Assembly: GCA_016208685.1 (NCBI GenBank)
Contig: JACQXM010000009.1
Span: forward strand, 1-63,802
From: Planctomycetota bacterium
Lineage (GTDB): Bacteria; Planctomycetota; Phycisphaerae; UBA1845
DNA: 63,802 nucleotides
Direction of reading: 5' to 3'
Shown: piece after piece, positions 1 to 8,298 of the stretch
Position numbering within the stretch: the first letter of the stretch is position 1
Layout: each line of letters opens with the position of its first letter
Position numbers and translations under genes: made by a program
The notes under the pieces: model-generated
Seen by the model: only the letters and a program-made list of their open reading frames with translations
Told to the model about the DNA's origin: nothing
Databases searched by the model: none

Positions 1-1
1 C

Positions 2-712
2 GCTACGGCGAGCACCATCCTCACGCTCAATGCCGCCAACGTCACCGGCAACTTCAGCACCCAGGTGGACGACATTGCCACCGGCGCCAACATCACGCTG
101 GGCGGCGGCAACGACACCTTCACCATCGGCACCGGCAGCACCGGCACCAGCACCTTCGTCTCGCTGGGCTCGGGCAACGACACCTTCACCGGTGACAGCG
201 ATACCGACAGCGCCGACACCGTCAGCGCCGGCGACGGCACAGACACCATCCAGGCGGGCGACGGTAACGACACCATCACCACCGGTGCGGGTTCGGACAC
301 CGTCATCTATGACCAGACGGCGGCCAACGATCGCGAGGACGTCACCGACTTCACCGCCGGCACCGGCGGCGACGTCATGAAGTTCGATCAGAGCGATCTG
401 AGCCTCAACGGCGTGACCGAGGGCGTGGGTGCCATTGCCGGTCTGGGTGCGGCGTTCATCAACATCCAGACGGGCGCCGGCAACGCCACGGACGCGGCCG
501 CCGAGGCGGCGTTCAACGCCGTCAGCGCTCACGGCGACGGCGTGGAGTACATCCTGGTGTACTTCAACACCACCGACAGCACCACGCACATCATCTATGA
601 CGCGGACGTGGACACGGATGGCGGTGCGGTGCTCCTGGGTCGGCTCACCAACATCACCACCCAGGCGACGCACGATCAGCTCACAGCCGCGAACATTGAT
701 TCGCAGCCGTAG
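2..712 (+). CDS. RTX-like calcium-binding repeat protein, C-terminal part
   Basis: The reading frame is open at the left edge, so only the last 236 residues are present. The first half holds degenerate glycine/aspartate nonapeptides of the RTX type (for example GGGNDTF, LGSGNDTF, AGDGNDTITTGAGSDTV), which in this family fold into a calcium-bound beta roll. The tail (residues about 100-236) is non-repetitive and ends in a beta-rich segment, as in C-terminal type I secretion signals. The protein is probably secreted and may be an adhesin or S-layer-like protein. No transporter genes lie nearby and the enzymatic part, if any, is outside the window. The repeat family is clear; the exact function is not. 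Confidence 0.7.
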   Translation, partial: ATASTILTLNAANVTGNFSTQVDDIATGANITLGGGNDTFTIGTGSTGTSTFVSLGSGNDTFTGDSDTDSADTVSAGDGTDTIQAGDGNDTITTGAGSDTVIYDQTAANDREDVTDFTAGTGGDVMKFDQSDLSLNGVTEGVGAIAGLGAAFINIQTGAGNATDAAAEAAFNAVSAHGDGVEYILVYFNTTDSTTHIIYDADVDTDGGAVLLGRLTNITTQATHDQLTAANIDSQP

Positions 713-1456
713 GGCCGGGCTTGGGGCTGGCCGTGTGGGCCGCGTCCCTCGGCGGCACCCTCAGGCGGGAAGGCGCTCCGACCGCGGCGTGTCCCCGGCA
801 ATCGGCACACAATCCGGACCCACTCTGGAGGGTGACTTTGCCTGTGGAATGGGCGCAAGATGGGCTACCGCCGCCAGCCGGTGCCCTCGACATCGCCACC
901 CGGCGGCGAACGCGGCGCCCGATCAGCGCGCGGGTACCCAAGGCGGCGTGCTACCGCCTCGGACCGATTCGCGCGCCAAGTCATTACGCCACCCACAGTT
1001 ACACCCGTTTTCTGCCGGCGAATATAGCGCCGGGAATTGGAAAACGAACCCCTTGAGCGTGTGCCGTCTCTGCGTCCAAGACGGTGAACGACGCTGCACC
1101 GGAGTGCCCACGGCCGTACGGCGTGCGACGTCCACGCCGCTGGCGCAGGCCGGTTCCCCCGGGTCTGCGGCACAGGATACGCCATGCCGCCGTAAACGAT
1201 ACGCTACGTGCGCGGGACCGACTCGTGCCGTCTCGGACCTCGACGGGCAAGGGGGCGCGTGCTGTCCCGTCGCGGCGGCCAACACGATGTGCCGGTCTGA
1301 GCCTATGGGCGACCTTGCCGACCGTAGGCCGCCGACAGCGAGGCATGCTCGCTGGTGTGGTTCTGCCAGTGGCGCCGCTGAGCTCCCGGTTTGGAAGCGC
1401 TCCGTTCGACCGGAGTTCGTTCCTGCGTATCTCCCACGCCTTCTGGTCCGAAACGG
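713..1456. other. Intergenic stretch without a convincing gene
   Basis: About 740 bases lie between the stop of the RTX-like gene and the converging stop of the minus-strand gene at 1457. Open frames here are arginine- and proline-rich on both strands, as expected for shadow frames in GC-rich DNA, and none has a ribosome-binding site with plausible protein composition. I see no tRNA, hairpin series or repeat. Confidence 0.5.
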
Positions 1457-3169
1457 CTAGCAAAGCCCCTTCGAGAACCTGTTCGCCAGCCGATAGATCT
1501 CTGTCGCCGCTTCGCCTAGCGCCTTTATCTCCTCGTCTCTGGTCCTACGCCAGGCAACTTCGAGAATCGGCGCGATGTGGAGGCGACGATCGCGCGCTGC
1601 CCGTCGTCGAAAGGTAGCCATCGGCACGCAGCCGGTCGCCTTCATAAGGCGCTTGGCCTGCTCCTCGAAGTACTCCGCGCGTCTGGGGTCGCCGCGGGCG
1701 CGCTCGATTTCGGCGCCGTAGAGGAGCTGCTCCAGAAGGCACCGGTACGAGTGCCAGGGCAGAGGGTCGCCGACCCGCGTTTTTGCCAGGTTCTCCCACG
1801 AACCGAACTCGCGCTCACACTGAAGTTGTACCTCGCGAGCCCGGTCCAGGTCGTCTCCCCACACGCTGTCATGGATTCGGCAGATGTGCTCGTTGGTTCC
1901 GGCGTATCGATAGTCGAGCGACGGCGTCAACACACGCGCCCTGTCGAACCACTCGCTCGCCTGATCGCGATGTTCAAGCGAAAGGCACTCGATGGCCGCA
2001 TGTTGGGCGTTGCGAACCTGGCGTGCTACCGGCACGCCCACGGGAGTAATGTTCAGGAATTGTCGCGCCAGCGCGCCCAGCGGCAGGGCATCCTCCAGGC
2101 ATCCCAGCTCGCGAAGCCATGTGCCATGCTCGTCCAGGATCGCCGCCAACGCGCCGGCGAGGTCGGGCAATATGACTTTTCCGGCTTTTAGTACCGGGAG
2201 CACAACCTCCTGGTCGATCTGGATTCCGGCCCGGATCCGCCGCGTGGAGAGCGCTGCCAGGATCCCGTTGGCCGCGAACTCCAGACACGACCCCCAGTCG
2301 ACTTCCAAGATCGAAATCAGCATTCCCAACCACTGGCATTCGAAGGTCTCTCGGAAGAGCCCGTGCTCGTACTGCACCCTGCCGTCGATCCGAAGCCGGT
2401 TGAGGCTCAGATGTGCGGGGACAATCTCCCGCCAGGCTGATCGGCATTTCGCACACCGCGCAGAGTCGGAGGCAACCCGAAGCATTCCGTGAACGCCCCC
2501 GAATGCCGCCAACAACCGCTGGTTGAGGTCGGCGTCGTTGGTAACGGAGACTGCAGCCACGACGTGCCGGTCGTCCTGCGCCGAACGGGCGATGTCGACG
2601 TGCCGACCGCCGGATCGCCGCCGGCGGCTCGAACGGCGAATCGGCGCCCGCGGCGCGTTCGCCTTCAGGAGTTCTGCGATCCTCGCGGCATCCGTGATTT
2701 CCTCACCCTTCTTGGTGACGAACTTCACGGCTATGGCCTGCGGGCGGAGATACCGCTCGTTCGTGCATACGGTGGTCACCTGGCCGGCCGTGCGTGCCTG
2801 GAACAGCTGCGTGAACGCCTGCGACGGAGTTCCTGGGACCCGGCCAAACGCTCGGCGCGTCCAGTGGGTCTGTTTCTTTCGGCACTCCGTTCTGAGGCTC
2901 TTGAACTCGTTCAGCAGCTTGCCTAAGTCAGAATCTATCGCCCCGCGAAGGCATGGATCGCCGCCGGCATCCGCTTCCGCTCGCAGCCTCACCAGTACTT
3001 CGCCGAGTGGTTCGGCGTTTGCGTGCCGGCCCCAGGTGGCGCTGTACGCCCCCTTGCGCCGATCACCGTTGCTCCAAACGACCTCGAACCAATCAAGGTA
3101 CCACCCCTCCACCGCGTCCACGATCCTCACGGGGAGGCTGGTACAGGTCGCGGTCTGCTGCGTTTCCAT
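1457..3169 (-). CDS. Unknown protein, 570 residues, with CxxC motif and helical C-terminal half
   Basis: I do not recognise this family. The ATG at 3169 is chosen because GGAGGAG lies about 8 bases upstream; the frame could open 28 codons earlier without a better signal. The N-terminus (METQQTATCTSLPVRIVDAV) begins a compact domain, a basic linker follows at about residues 175-195, then a CAKC pair near residue 245. The C-terminal half is helix-rich and resembles TPR-like repeats, with WFDRAR, YFEEQAKRL and similar helices. Its promoter region and N-terminus are duplicated in truncated form about 1.27 kb away (4317-4439). It sits beside the island gene cluster on the opposite strand, so membership in that system is possible but unproven. 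Confidence 0.65.
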   Translation of the reverse strand: METQQTATCTSLPVRIVDAVEGWYLDWFEVVWSNGDRRKGAYSATWGRHANAEPLGEVLVRLRAEADAGGDPCLRGAIDSDLGKLLNEFKSLRTECRKKQTHWTRRAFGRVPGTPSQAFTQLFQARTAGQVTTVCTNERYLRPQAIAVKFVTKKGEEITDAARIAELLKANAPRAPIRRSSRRRRSGGRHVDIARSAQDDRHVVAAVSVTNDADLNQRLLAAFGGVHGMLRVASDSARCAKCRSAWREIVPAHLSLNRLRIDGRVQYEHGLFRETFECQWLGMLISILEVDWGSCLEFAANGILAALSTRRIRAGIQIDQEVVLPVLKAGKVILPDLAGALAAILDEHGTWLRELGCLEDALPLGALARQFLNITPVGVPVARQVRNAQHAAIECLSLEHRDQASEWFDRARVLTPSLDYRYAGTNEHICRIHDSVWGDDLDRAREVQLQCEREFGSWENLAKTRVGDPLPWHSYRCLLEQLLYGAEIERARGDPRRAEYFEEQAKRLMKATGCVPMATFRRRAARDRRLHIAPILEVAWRRTRDEEIKALGEAATEIYRLANRFSKGLC

Positions 3170-3210
3170 CGTTCGAACTCCTCCGCACCAGTTGGGGTGA
3201 GAATCGTCGC
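3072..3210 (-). repeat. Copy A of a duplicated promoter plus N-terminal coding segment
   Basis: This segment holds the start of the 570-residue gene and its leader. It matches 4338-4477 over about 140 bases. The 24-base core beginning CTCACGGGGAGGCTGG is identical (3127-3150 against 4393-4416), as is TTGGGGTGAGAATCGT (3192-3207 against 4462-4477). The second block lies upstream of both start codons, so both leader and coding sequence were duplicated. Confidence 0.75.
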
Positions 3211-3670
3211 CAGTACACCTGAGACTTTCTCCATCGCAGGCGAGTAACCTCATGGCCGAGGAGGTGCACGTGTATGCCCAGCCGGGAACGCGGCGGCGTG
3301 CTTAGGTCGCGAGCCCACTGCCGTCGGGACGCGCCGGCAGGCACAGGACCAGCCCAGGCAGGAGCGGTGGTATGAACCTCGAGGAATCCTGTGCGGAACT
3401 CCGACGCAGGTGCGACTCGCTACACGTCGCCCGCGTTTCGAGCAGCCGGACCGCGTTGACGGATAACGAATACTCGGCGGCGCCATTTGGGCCCTCGCCG
3501 CTCCGCCCAGCGTACCTAGCCACGCTGGCGACTCTCGTCGACCTCCCGCCGTCGGCCTTGTCAAAGCTCGACTCCACAAAACGGGCGTTCGTCGTGCATT
3601 GCTGCTTGCGAGCCGCATCCACAGGCATGACGCCTATCACTATACACCTGAGGTCACCGAAGTCAACGAG

Positions 3671-4332
3671 ATGTTCGGGACTTCTGAAGGTCGGGTCGCG
3701 CAGGTCGAAGTTCACGGGATCGGCAGGGGGCTGGTGCAGGCCCCGCCCCCGTCGCTATCGGCTGAGAAAACAGACGTTCGACTGCATGATTGGACCGACG
3801 GCGCCGGGGTGGCCGGCTTTCACACCGCAGCCCGCCAAGCCGAACCCCATCCGGGCGATTTCATTAGCACCGGCCTCTATGTACAGCTCTCGATCGGCGG
3901 CGCGCTTGCGACCCAGTGCTGTGTTACCTGCGCCGCTTGCTCCGCCGCAACGGCATGTGCGTGCACGTCTACGTCGAGGGCGTCCCGCCGCGAACCGGAC
4001 GTGCCACCGGGGATCGTCGGCAGCCCTTCGCCCCGGAAGAACAGTTGGTGCGATTGCTACGCGCTGGCTGGAACCAACTGGAAGGAGAACCGGCAGAGCT
4101 CCACGACGTGCTGGACCACACCACTGGAGAACCCGCGATTCTGGAGCGCTGCCGCTGTCGCCTGGCAAACAACGACCGCGCGGTCGCGGCGACCCACGCC
4201 GCCACGCTCTGGGACGAACTCCCGCCGACCGGAACGGTGCTGGGCTCAGTCAACGCGATGTTGCGCGTGGCGGCGCACACGTCGGCCAGCTCGCTGACCC
4301 CGGGTGTCGGGGTACCTTACTTGTGGCGATGA
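3671..4332 (+). pseudogene. Possible frameshifted gene of unknown function
   Basis: Protein-like sequence runs in one frame from an ATG at 3671 (MFGTSEGRVAQVEVHGIG...) to about 3912. It appears to continue in another frame from about 3916 (VLCYLRRLLRRNGMCVHVYV...) to a stop at 4332. Beyond the crossing point each frame degrades into alanine/threonine/serine-rich sequence, which is the usual sign of a frame change. The second half contains a helical, charged segment (EEQLVRLLRAGWNQLEG). There is no clear ribosome-binding site. It may be a decayed gene, a sequencing error or two unrelated frames; I do not recognise a family. Confidence 0.3.
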
Positions 4333-4439
4333 CCGTCGCCCCAAACCACCTCGATCCGACCAAGTTGCCGCCTCTCTACCGCTTCCACGATTCTCACGGG
4401 GAGGCTGGTACAGGTCATGGGCGGCTGCTTTTTTTTCAT
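4317..4439 (-). pseudogene. Truncated duplicate of the 570-residue gene's start
   Basis: From the ATG at 4439 the frame encodes only 40 residues before TAA. The segment TCTSLPVRIVEAVE aligns with TCTSLPVRIVDAVE of the gene starting at 3169, and EVVWGDGHR aligns with EVVWSNGDR. After the stop no similarity to the longer protein is seen. The conserved upstream block shows this copy once had the same leader. It is either a gene remnant or a short peptide under the same control. Confidence 0.6.
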
Positions 4440-4676
4440 CGTTCGACACCCTCAGGGCCAATTGGGGTGAGAATCGTAGTCAGAAGACGAGAAGTTCTCC
4501 TCCCGCTTCCCCGTATAAACATCCGGAGTCCGCAGTGCGCGCGTACGCCTGGCCGGGACCGCGGCGGCCGTCATAGAGGGAGGGTCGGCGCACTCCGGCA
4601 GCGTCGGAAAGGTCTTCGATCGTGGCGCACGTGGAGTGAAGGGCGGTCGTACGGAACCCAAACGGTTTAGCGTCCC

Positions 4677-5087
4677 ATGATTACGATTCGGAGCATCTGC
4701 GATCGGCACGTGCCCATTGACGGCTACCGGGTCCTTGTCGCGCGATCGTGGCCGCGAGGCCTCTCGCGCGGGCGCGTGGATCTCTGGTTACCGGAGCTGA
4801 CGCCGCCAGTCGAACTCTGGTGGGCGTACCAAGGTGGCCGGATCTCGCGGCGTGAATTCGGAGCTCGCTACCGTGCCTTCGCAGAAACGCAGCCGGAACT
4901 GCTCGGGGCGCTGAAGCGACTGGAGTACCGGCATGTCCAGATGACCTGGCTGTGCCGGACACGCACGCCGCGACGTGGCGCGTGCCATCTTGTGGTATTG
5001 CGAGAGATTCTGAATTCGATGCCAGCGCCGTCGGCTGTGGAGCCGTCGGACCGCATCGGCGATGACGATGCCCCGACAGCGGCGTGA
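4677..5087 (+). CDS. DUF488 (YeaO-like) family protein
   Basis: The 136-residue product carries the family signature near its start: GYRVLVARSWPRGLSR, where family members usually have VDRLWPRG. Tryptophan-rich helices follow (WLPELTPPVELWW) and then the core around REFGARYRAF. Family members are small soluble proteins of unsettled biochemical role. The length fits the family apart from a C-terminal extension of about 25 residues. The ATG at 4677 has no strong ribosome-binding site. It lies 41 bases before the first gene of the island cluster on the same strand, so it may be its leader gene or an unrelated neighbour. Confidence 0.7.
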   Translation: MITIRSICDRHVPIDGYRVLVARSWPRGLSRGRVDLWLPELTPPVELWWAYQGGRISRREFGARYRAFAETQPELLGALKRLEYRHVQMTWLCRTRTPRRGACHLVVLREILNSMPAPSAVEPSDRIGDDDAPTAA

Positions 5088-5128
5088 AGCCGCGGCCGGG
5101 CGTCGTTCAAAAATGGAAAGGGGCTCCA

Positions 5129-5824
5129 ATGACGCTGGGCTTGGTAGGACTTGTGTTCGTCGCCATCGCTCTCACGATCGTGGGGTTTCTCTGCGTGAAA
5201 CACCGGATCAGCTCCGCGGGCGAACAGATTGCCGCGGACGTGCAACGGGAGGTGGCGCGCATGCGCGACGAGTGCGCGGCCAGCGAACTCCGATTAGTAG
5301 ACGCGCTCACCGCGGATCCTGACGTAAACGAGGACGCGCTGATTCGCCGCTATCAGGACGAACAGGTTGCGGTCATGCGTTCGTCGGATCGCGAGCGGCC
5401 CTGGAACTGGAATGAACGCGATTTGGAGCAGTGGGCCGAGCAAGACGTGCGGGACCGCCAAGCCACGGTGGTACGCAATACGGTTTTCGGGGCGACACTC
5501 TCCGTCGTCGCCCTTTGGTGCGCGGTAGTACTGGTCGTACTATTCGCTCTCCGGGACCAGGCGAGGATGGCCCCGGCGTGGGTCTCCGCCACCGCGCTAC
5601 CGTCCTCCTCACCCGACTCGCACGACGCCCCCGAGAACCTCGGTGAACCAGGCGAACCCACTCCGACGACGGCGTCGTCGACTGCGGGGGCGATCGCCGC
5701 CGTCGGGGGCACATCCCCGGGCACTGCGGAGCACGTCAGCCCCAACCGAACGGCGGATGCCGCATCCGGAGCGGGGAATGTCAATCGCGTGGCACCTCAG
5801 GAGTTGAACCATGAAGAGCACTGA
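5129..5824 (+). CDS. Two-pass membrane protein, first gene of the tubulin/vWA/HerA/E1 cluster
   Basis: The product has 231 residues. AAAGGGG precedes the ATG at 5129 and supports this start over an in-frame ATG 15 codons earlier. Residues 1-23 form a transmembrane helix and residues 117-141 (VFGATLSVVALWCAVVLVVL) a second one. Between them is a charged, helical soluble segment with a possible coiled coil around residues 30-85. The last 85 residues are low-complexity Ser/Thr/Pro/Ala. The stop overlaps the next start by 14 bases, indicating translational coupling. A membrane anchor or scaffold for the downstream cytosolic proteins is plausible, but no family was recognised. Confidence 0.7.
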   Translation: MTLGLVGLVFVAIALTIVGFLCVKHRISSAGEQIAADVQREVARMRDECAASELRLVDALTADPDVNEDALIRRYQDEQVAVMRSSDRERPWNWNERDLEQWAEQDVRDRQATVVRNTVFGATLSVVALWCAVVLVVLFALRDQARMAPAWVSATALPSSSPDSHDAPENLGEPGEPTPTTASSTAGAIAAVGGTSPGTAEHVSPNRTADAASGAGNVNRVAPQELNHEEH

Positions 5825-7400
5825 CACCTTCAAGCCGCAACAGGCGGTCCTGATCCCGACGATCGATGCTCAGCCGTGTACACACGGCGATCTCACCTGC
5901 GCGGTGACGCGCCTGGATCGAACGGGGGCACTGCACATAGCTCTCGCGCACGCCGCCGATATCCTCGAGAGCACGAACGTCCCCGGCAGCGCCTCTGTTT
6001 CCTTGGACGACTTCGATATCCCGCGGCTACTGTCTGATCTCGCCAACGGCACAACCGCCGCGCTACGCGAGCATTCGGGCATCGACGCGTCCACCGCGTC
6101 GCCAAGTCTCTTTCAGGACATGACGCGACTTCCTAGTTTGGCGGCCGCGGTTGAGCGGGCCTGCGAGAATGTGCTGGCAGAGCGCCTCGCCCGGCTGCGC
6201 ACACAATTGGTGGAGCGCGTCACCGCCGGATCGGGCGCGCTACGTGCGGCTTCGGATTCGATTCGTATGACGCTGCAGTCAACCCGACCGTCGACGGTCG
6301 GCGTCGCACGCCGCGCCGAGTTTCAACGGCGGCGTGCGCAGCAGGAGCGTCTGGCCGGTCGGCGAGCGGATCTCAAGCTTGGCACACTTCAGCGGCTCGG
6401 TACTCGTCTCCTGGAAGAGTGCCGGCGACGTTTCCCAGCGGCGATTGAGGAACACGCCGTTGAGTGGCTGCAGCAACGATGGTCCCGCTTCGCTGGCGAA
6501 GTCAACGAGGCGATCGGGGCAGCCCAGGAGCAGGACCTCGAGTGCAAGCGTGCGGTCGACGAGATCTACGCCGGCCTCCACCGGTTCCTGGAGACCGAAC
6601 TGCAGCGGAACCGTCTACAGGAGGGAAAACTCGCCGCTGTCCTCCGCGATGCGCCGCAGGCGCAGCTCGAGGCGGCATTGGATCGCAAGCTGAGGACGAC
6701 CGAGCGCGCCGACCGCTGCGTGCGCTTGCGTGACATGCTCATCGAGCAGGTCCAGAAGGAGGCCGGCATTCCATTCGAGGGCGGTCGCCAGGTGCCGTTG
6801 CGACCGCAACTGCGCCTGGTGCCAGCAGCACACTGGGCGCGAGCGCTAGTGGGTTGCTTGGAGTCGCTGCTGGCGTTCGAGTCGAGCATTTACGAGCGAA
6901 TCGAATGCTACGCCGGCGGTGCGGCGCAGTTGGTCGCCGACCTCTTGCGTCTCAGTGAGCTGCCGGACCGCTTCGGAGGCCGGGCCATTCCCCGGTTCGG
7001 TATCGCCCCCATGCGCCTCACAATCGTGCGCTTACCTGATCCCGTCGGACCGCGCGATCAGGCGACCCACGACCTTCTGAAACGACTTTTTCGGGAACGG
7101 GATGCGGGAGTGCAGATCCTCTCGGCGGGAACGCAGTCCGCCGTGACGGTCATCCGCACCACTGCGGGCTGGCCTTTGGGCTTGGACGTCGGTTCCCGAG
7201 CGACGGCAGTCGCCTACCGTGCCGCTGCTTCCGGCCGGCACCGCGCGCATCTCGTGGGCGTCGTGCCCGACAGTTTCGGCGGCGCGGCCAGTCCCTCGGT
7301 AGTGCGCTTCCTTGAAAGCGCGATGAATCCACGACCCACCTTCCAACCCCAGACCATAGGAGATTGCAGCGATGACCGAATCCAGAAAGACCCCGAATGA
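5811..7400 (+). CDS. Unknown helical, arginine-rich protein of the cluster
   Basis: This 529-residue protein has no signal peptide, transmembrane helix or P-loop that I can see. Residues about 130-330 are strongly helical and rich in Arg, Glu and Gln (RRAEFQRRRAQQERLAGRRA and similar), consistent with coiled coils. A more globular part covers about 390-529. AGGAG upstream supports the ATG at 5811. The gene overlaps its predecessor by 14 bases and its successor, the tubulin-like gene, by 29 bases, so the three are probably co-translated. A role as structural partner of the tubulin-like protein is inferred only from this arrangement. Confidence 0.7.
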   Translation: MKSTDTFKPQQAVLIPTIDAQPCTHGDLTCAVTRLDRTGALHIALAHAADILESTNVPGSASVSLDDFDIPRLLSDLANGTTAALREHSGIDASTASPSLFQDMTRLPSLAAAVERACENVLAERLARLRTQLVERVTAGSGALRAASDSIRMTLQSTRPSTVGVARRAEFQRRRAQQERLAGRRADLKLGTLQRLGTRLLEECRRRFPAAIEEHAVEWLQQRWSRFAGEVNEAIGAAQEQDLECKRAVDEIYAGLHRFLETELQRNRLQEGKLAAVLRDAPQAQLEAALDRKLRTTERADRCVRLRDMLIEQVQKEAGIPFEGGRQVPLRPQLRLVPAAHWARALVGCLESLLAFESSIYERIECYAGGAAQLVADLLRLSELPDRFGGRAIPRFGIAPMRLTIVRLPDPVGPRDQATHDLLKRLFRERDAGVQILSAGTQSAVTVIRTTAGWPLGLDVGSRATAVAYRAAASGRHRAHLVGVVPDSFGGAASPSVVRFLESAMNPRPTFQPQTIGDCSDDRIQKDPE

Positions 7401-8295
7401 CAGGCTCGGGTTCCTCCTGATCGCCGCCGGTGGGTTCGCCCGCGCGGCACAACAGGTGCGCGAGCTAGCCGACACGGCCGGCCTGCCCCACATACTCCAC
7501 GTATGTCACATAGACACCGATGCCACAACCAGATTCCACTGTGATTCTTTCATTGACCTCTCGATTTCCCGGGATCGACTCGGTGCCCTTTTCGGGGATC
7601 CGCGTCGCTGCGGCCCCGCCTGCGAGGCCGTCGTCAAGCACTGTCCCCAGCTCCTCGACCGCGAGGCAGTCGGTGCAGGTGCCCGCACTACGCCGGCGAT
7701 CACCCAGGCACTGCTCGAGCTCGGGCATGAGCGTGTGGTGCGACAGCTGCGAGATCCGATCGTTGCACTGCGCGGTCAAGGGGTCGATACCATCCAGATC
7801 ATCGTGGGCAGTTCCATGGGGGGAGGGACGGGGTCGGCGCTGCTGCGACTGCTGCCTCACTACTTTCTGCAGCCGGACCTGCGGCAGCAACTCCTTTGCG
7901 GCGAGCCGGACGACCTGCTGGCCCATCCGATTGCGTTCGTGGTCGACTGCTATGTTCATGCGCGCACCCAGGGCGATGAGTGGGCCACGGACTGCATTCT
8001 GGCCAACAGCTACGCCGCGCAGCTCGAACTGGGGATGATGGAAGTCCGTGGAGAAGGCTACGAATATGTGTGGCACTGGCCCTCCGCCACCCGCGGCCTG
8101 GCGTGTCAGAACATCGACGAGCTTCTGGAGAGTGCCGGCCAGGCGCTCTACCACTGGGTATGTGTCTATGAGACCTGGCGGGCACGCGCCGTGGACGTGT
8201 TCTTTTCGCGCAAGGACATCATGCGCTACCAGGGCGCTGATGCTCCGCGGCGTCTGAAGGATGTCATCGAGCTGCCGGCTTGGGTGGAGGGGTAG
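7372..8295 (+). CDS. FtsZ/tubulin-like GTPase homologue
   Basis: The N-terminal half follows the FtsZ-tubulin fold in order. A first strand leads into a GG loop (LLIAAGGFARAA, residues 15-26). HIDTDATT (46-53) sits where FtsZ has the NTD loop. A GAGARTTPA segment (101-109) precedes helix 3. The tubulin signature loop GGGTGS (150-155) follows strand IIVGSS. The C-terminal 150 residues are divergent and no canonical T7 catalytic loop is evident. At 307 residues it is shorter than typical FtsZ-like relatives. AGGAG precedes the start. The gene lies 3 bases before the vWA gene; a family of bacterial tubulin-like proteins neighbouring vWA proteins is known to me from memory, with a proposed membrane-remodelling role. 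GTP binding and polymerisation are inferred. Confidence 0.7.
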   Translation: MTESRKTPNDRLGFLLIAAGGFARAAQQVRELADTAGLPHILHVCHIDTDATTRFHCDSFIDLSISRDRLGALFGDPRRCGPACEAVVKHCPQLLDREAVGAGARTTPAITQALLELGHERVVRQLRDPIVALRGQGVDTIQIIVGSSMGGGTGSALLRLLPHYFLQPDLRQQLLCGEPDDLLAHPIAFVVDCYVHARTQGDEWATDCILANSYAAQLELGMMEVRGEGYEYVWHWPSATRGLACQNIDELLESAGQALYHWVCVYETWRARAVDVFFSRKDIMRYQGADAPRRLKDVIELPAWVEG

Positions 8296-8298
8296 AAC

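Noticed and set aside
429..1460. 343-codon plus-strand frame after the RTX-like gene
   Set aside because: It begins inside the RTX-like coding region in another frame and is Arg/Ser/Pro-rich throughout.
3372..4670. 432-codon plus-strand open frame
   Set aside because: Composition changes along its length, it crosses the duplicated leader and has no ribosome-binding site; the other frames in 3671-4332 look more protein-like.
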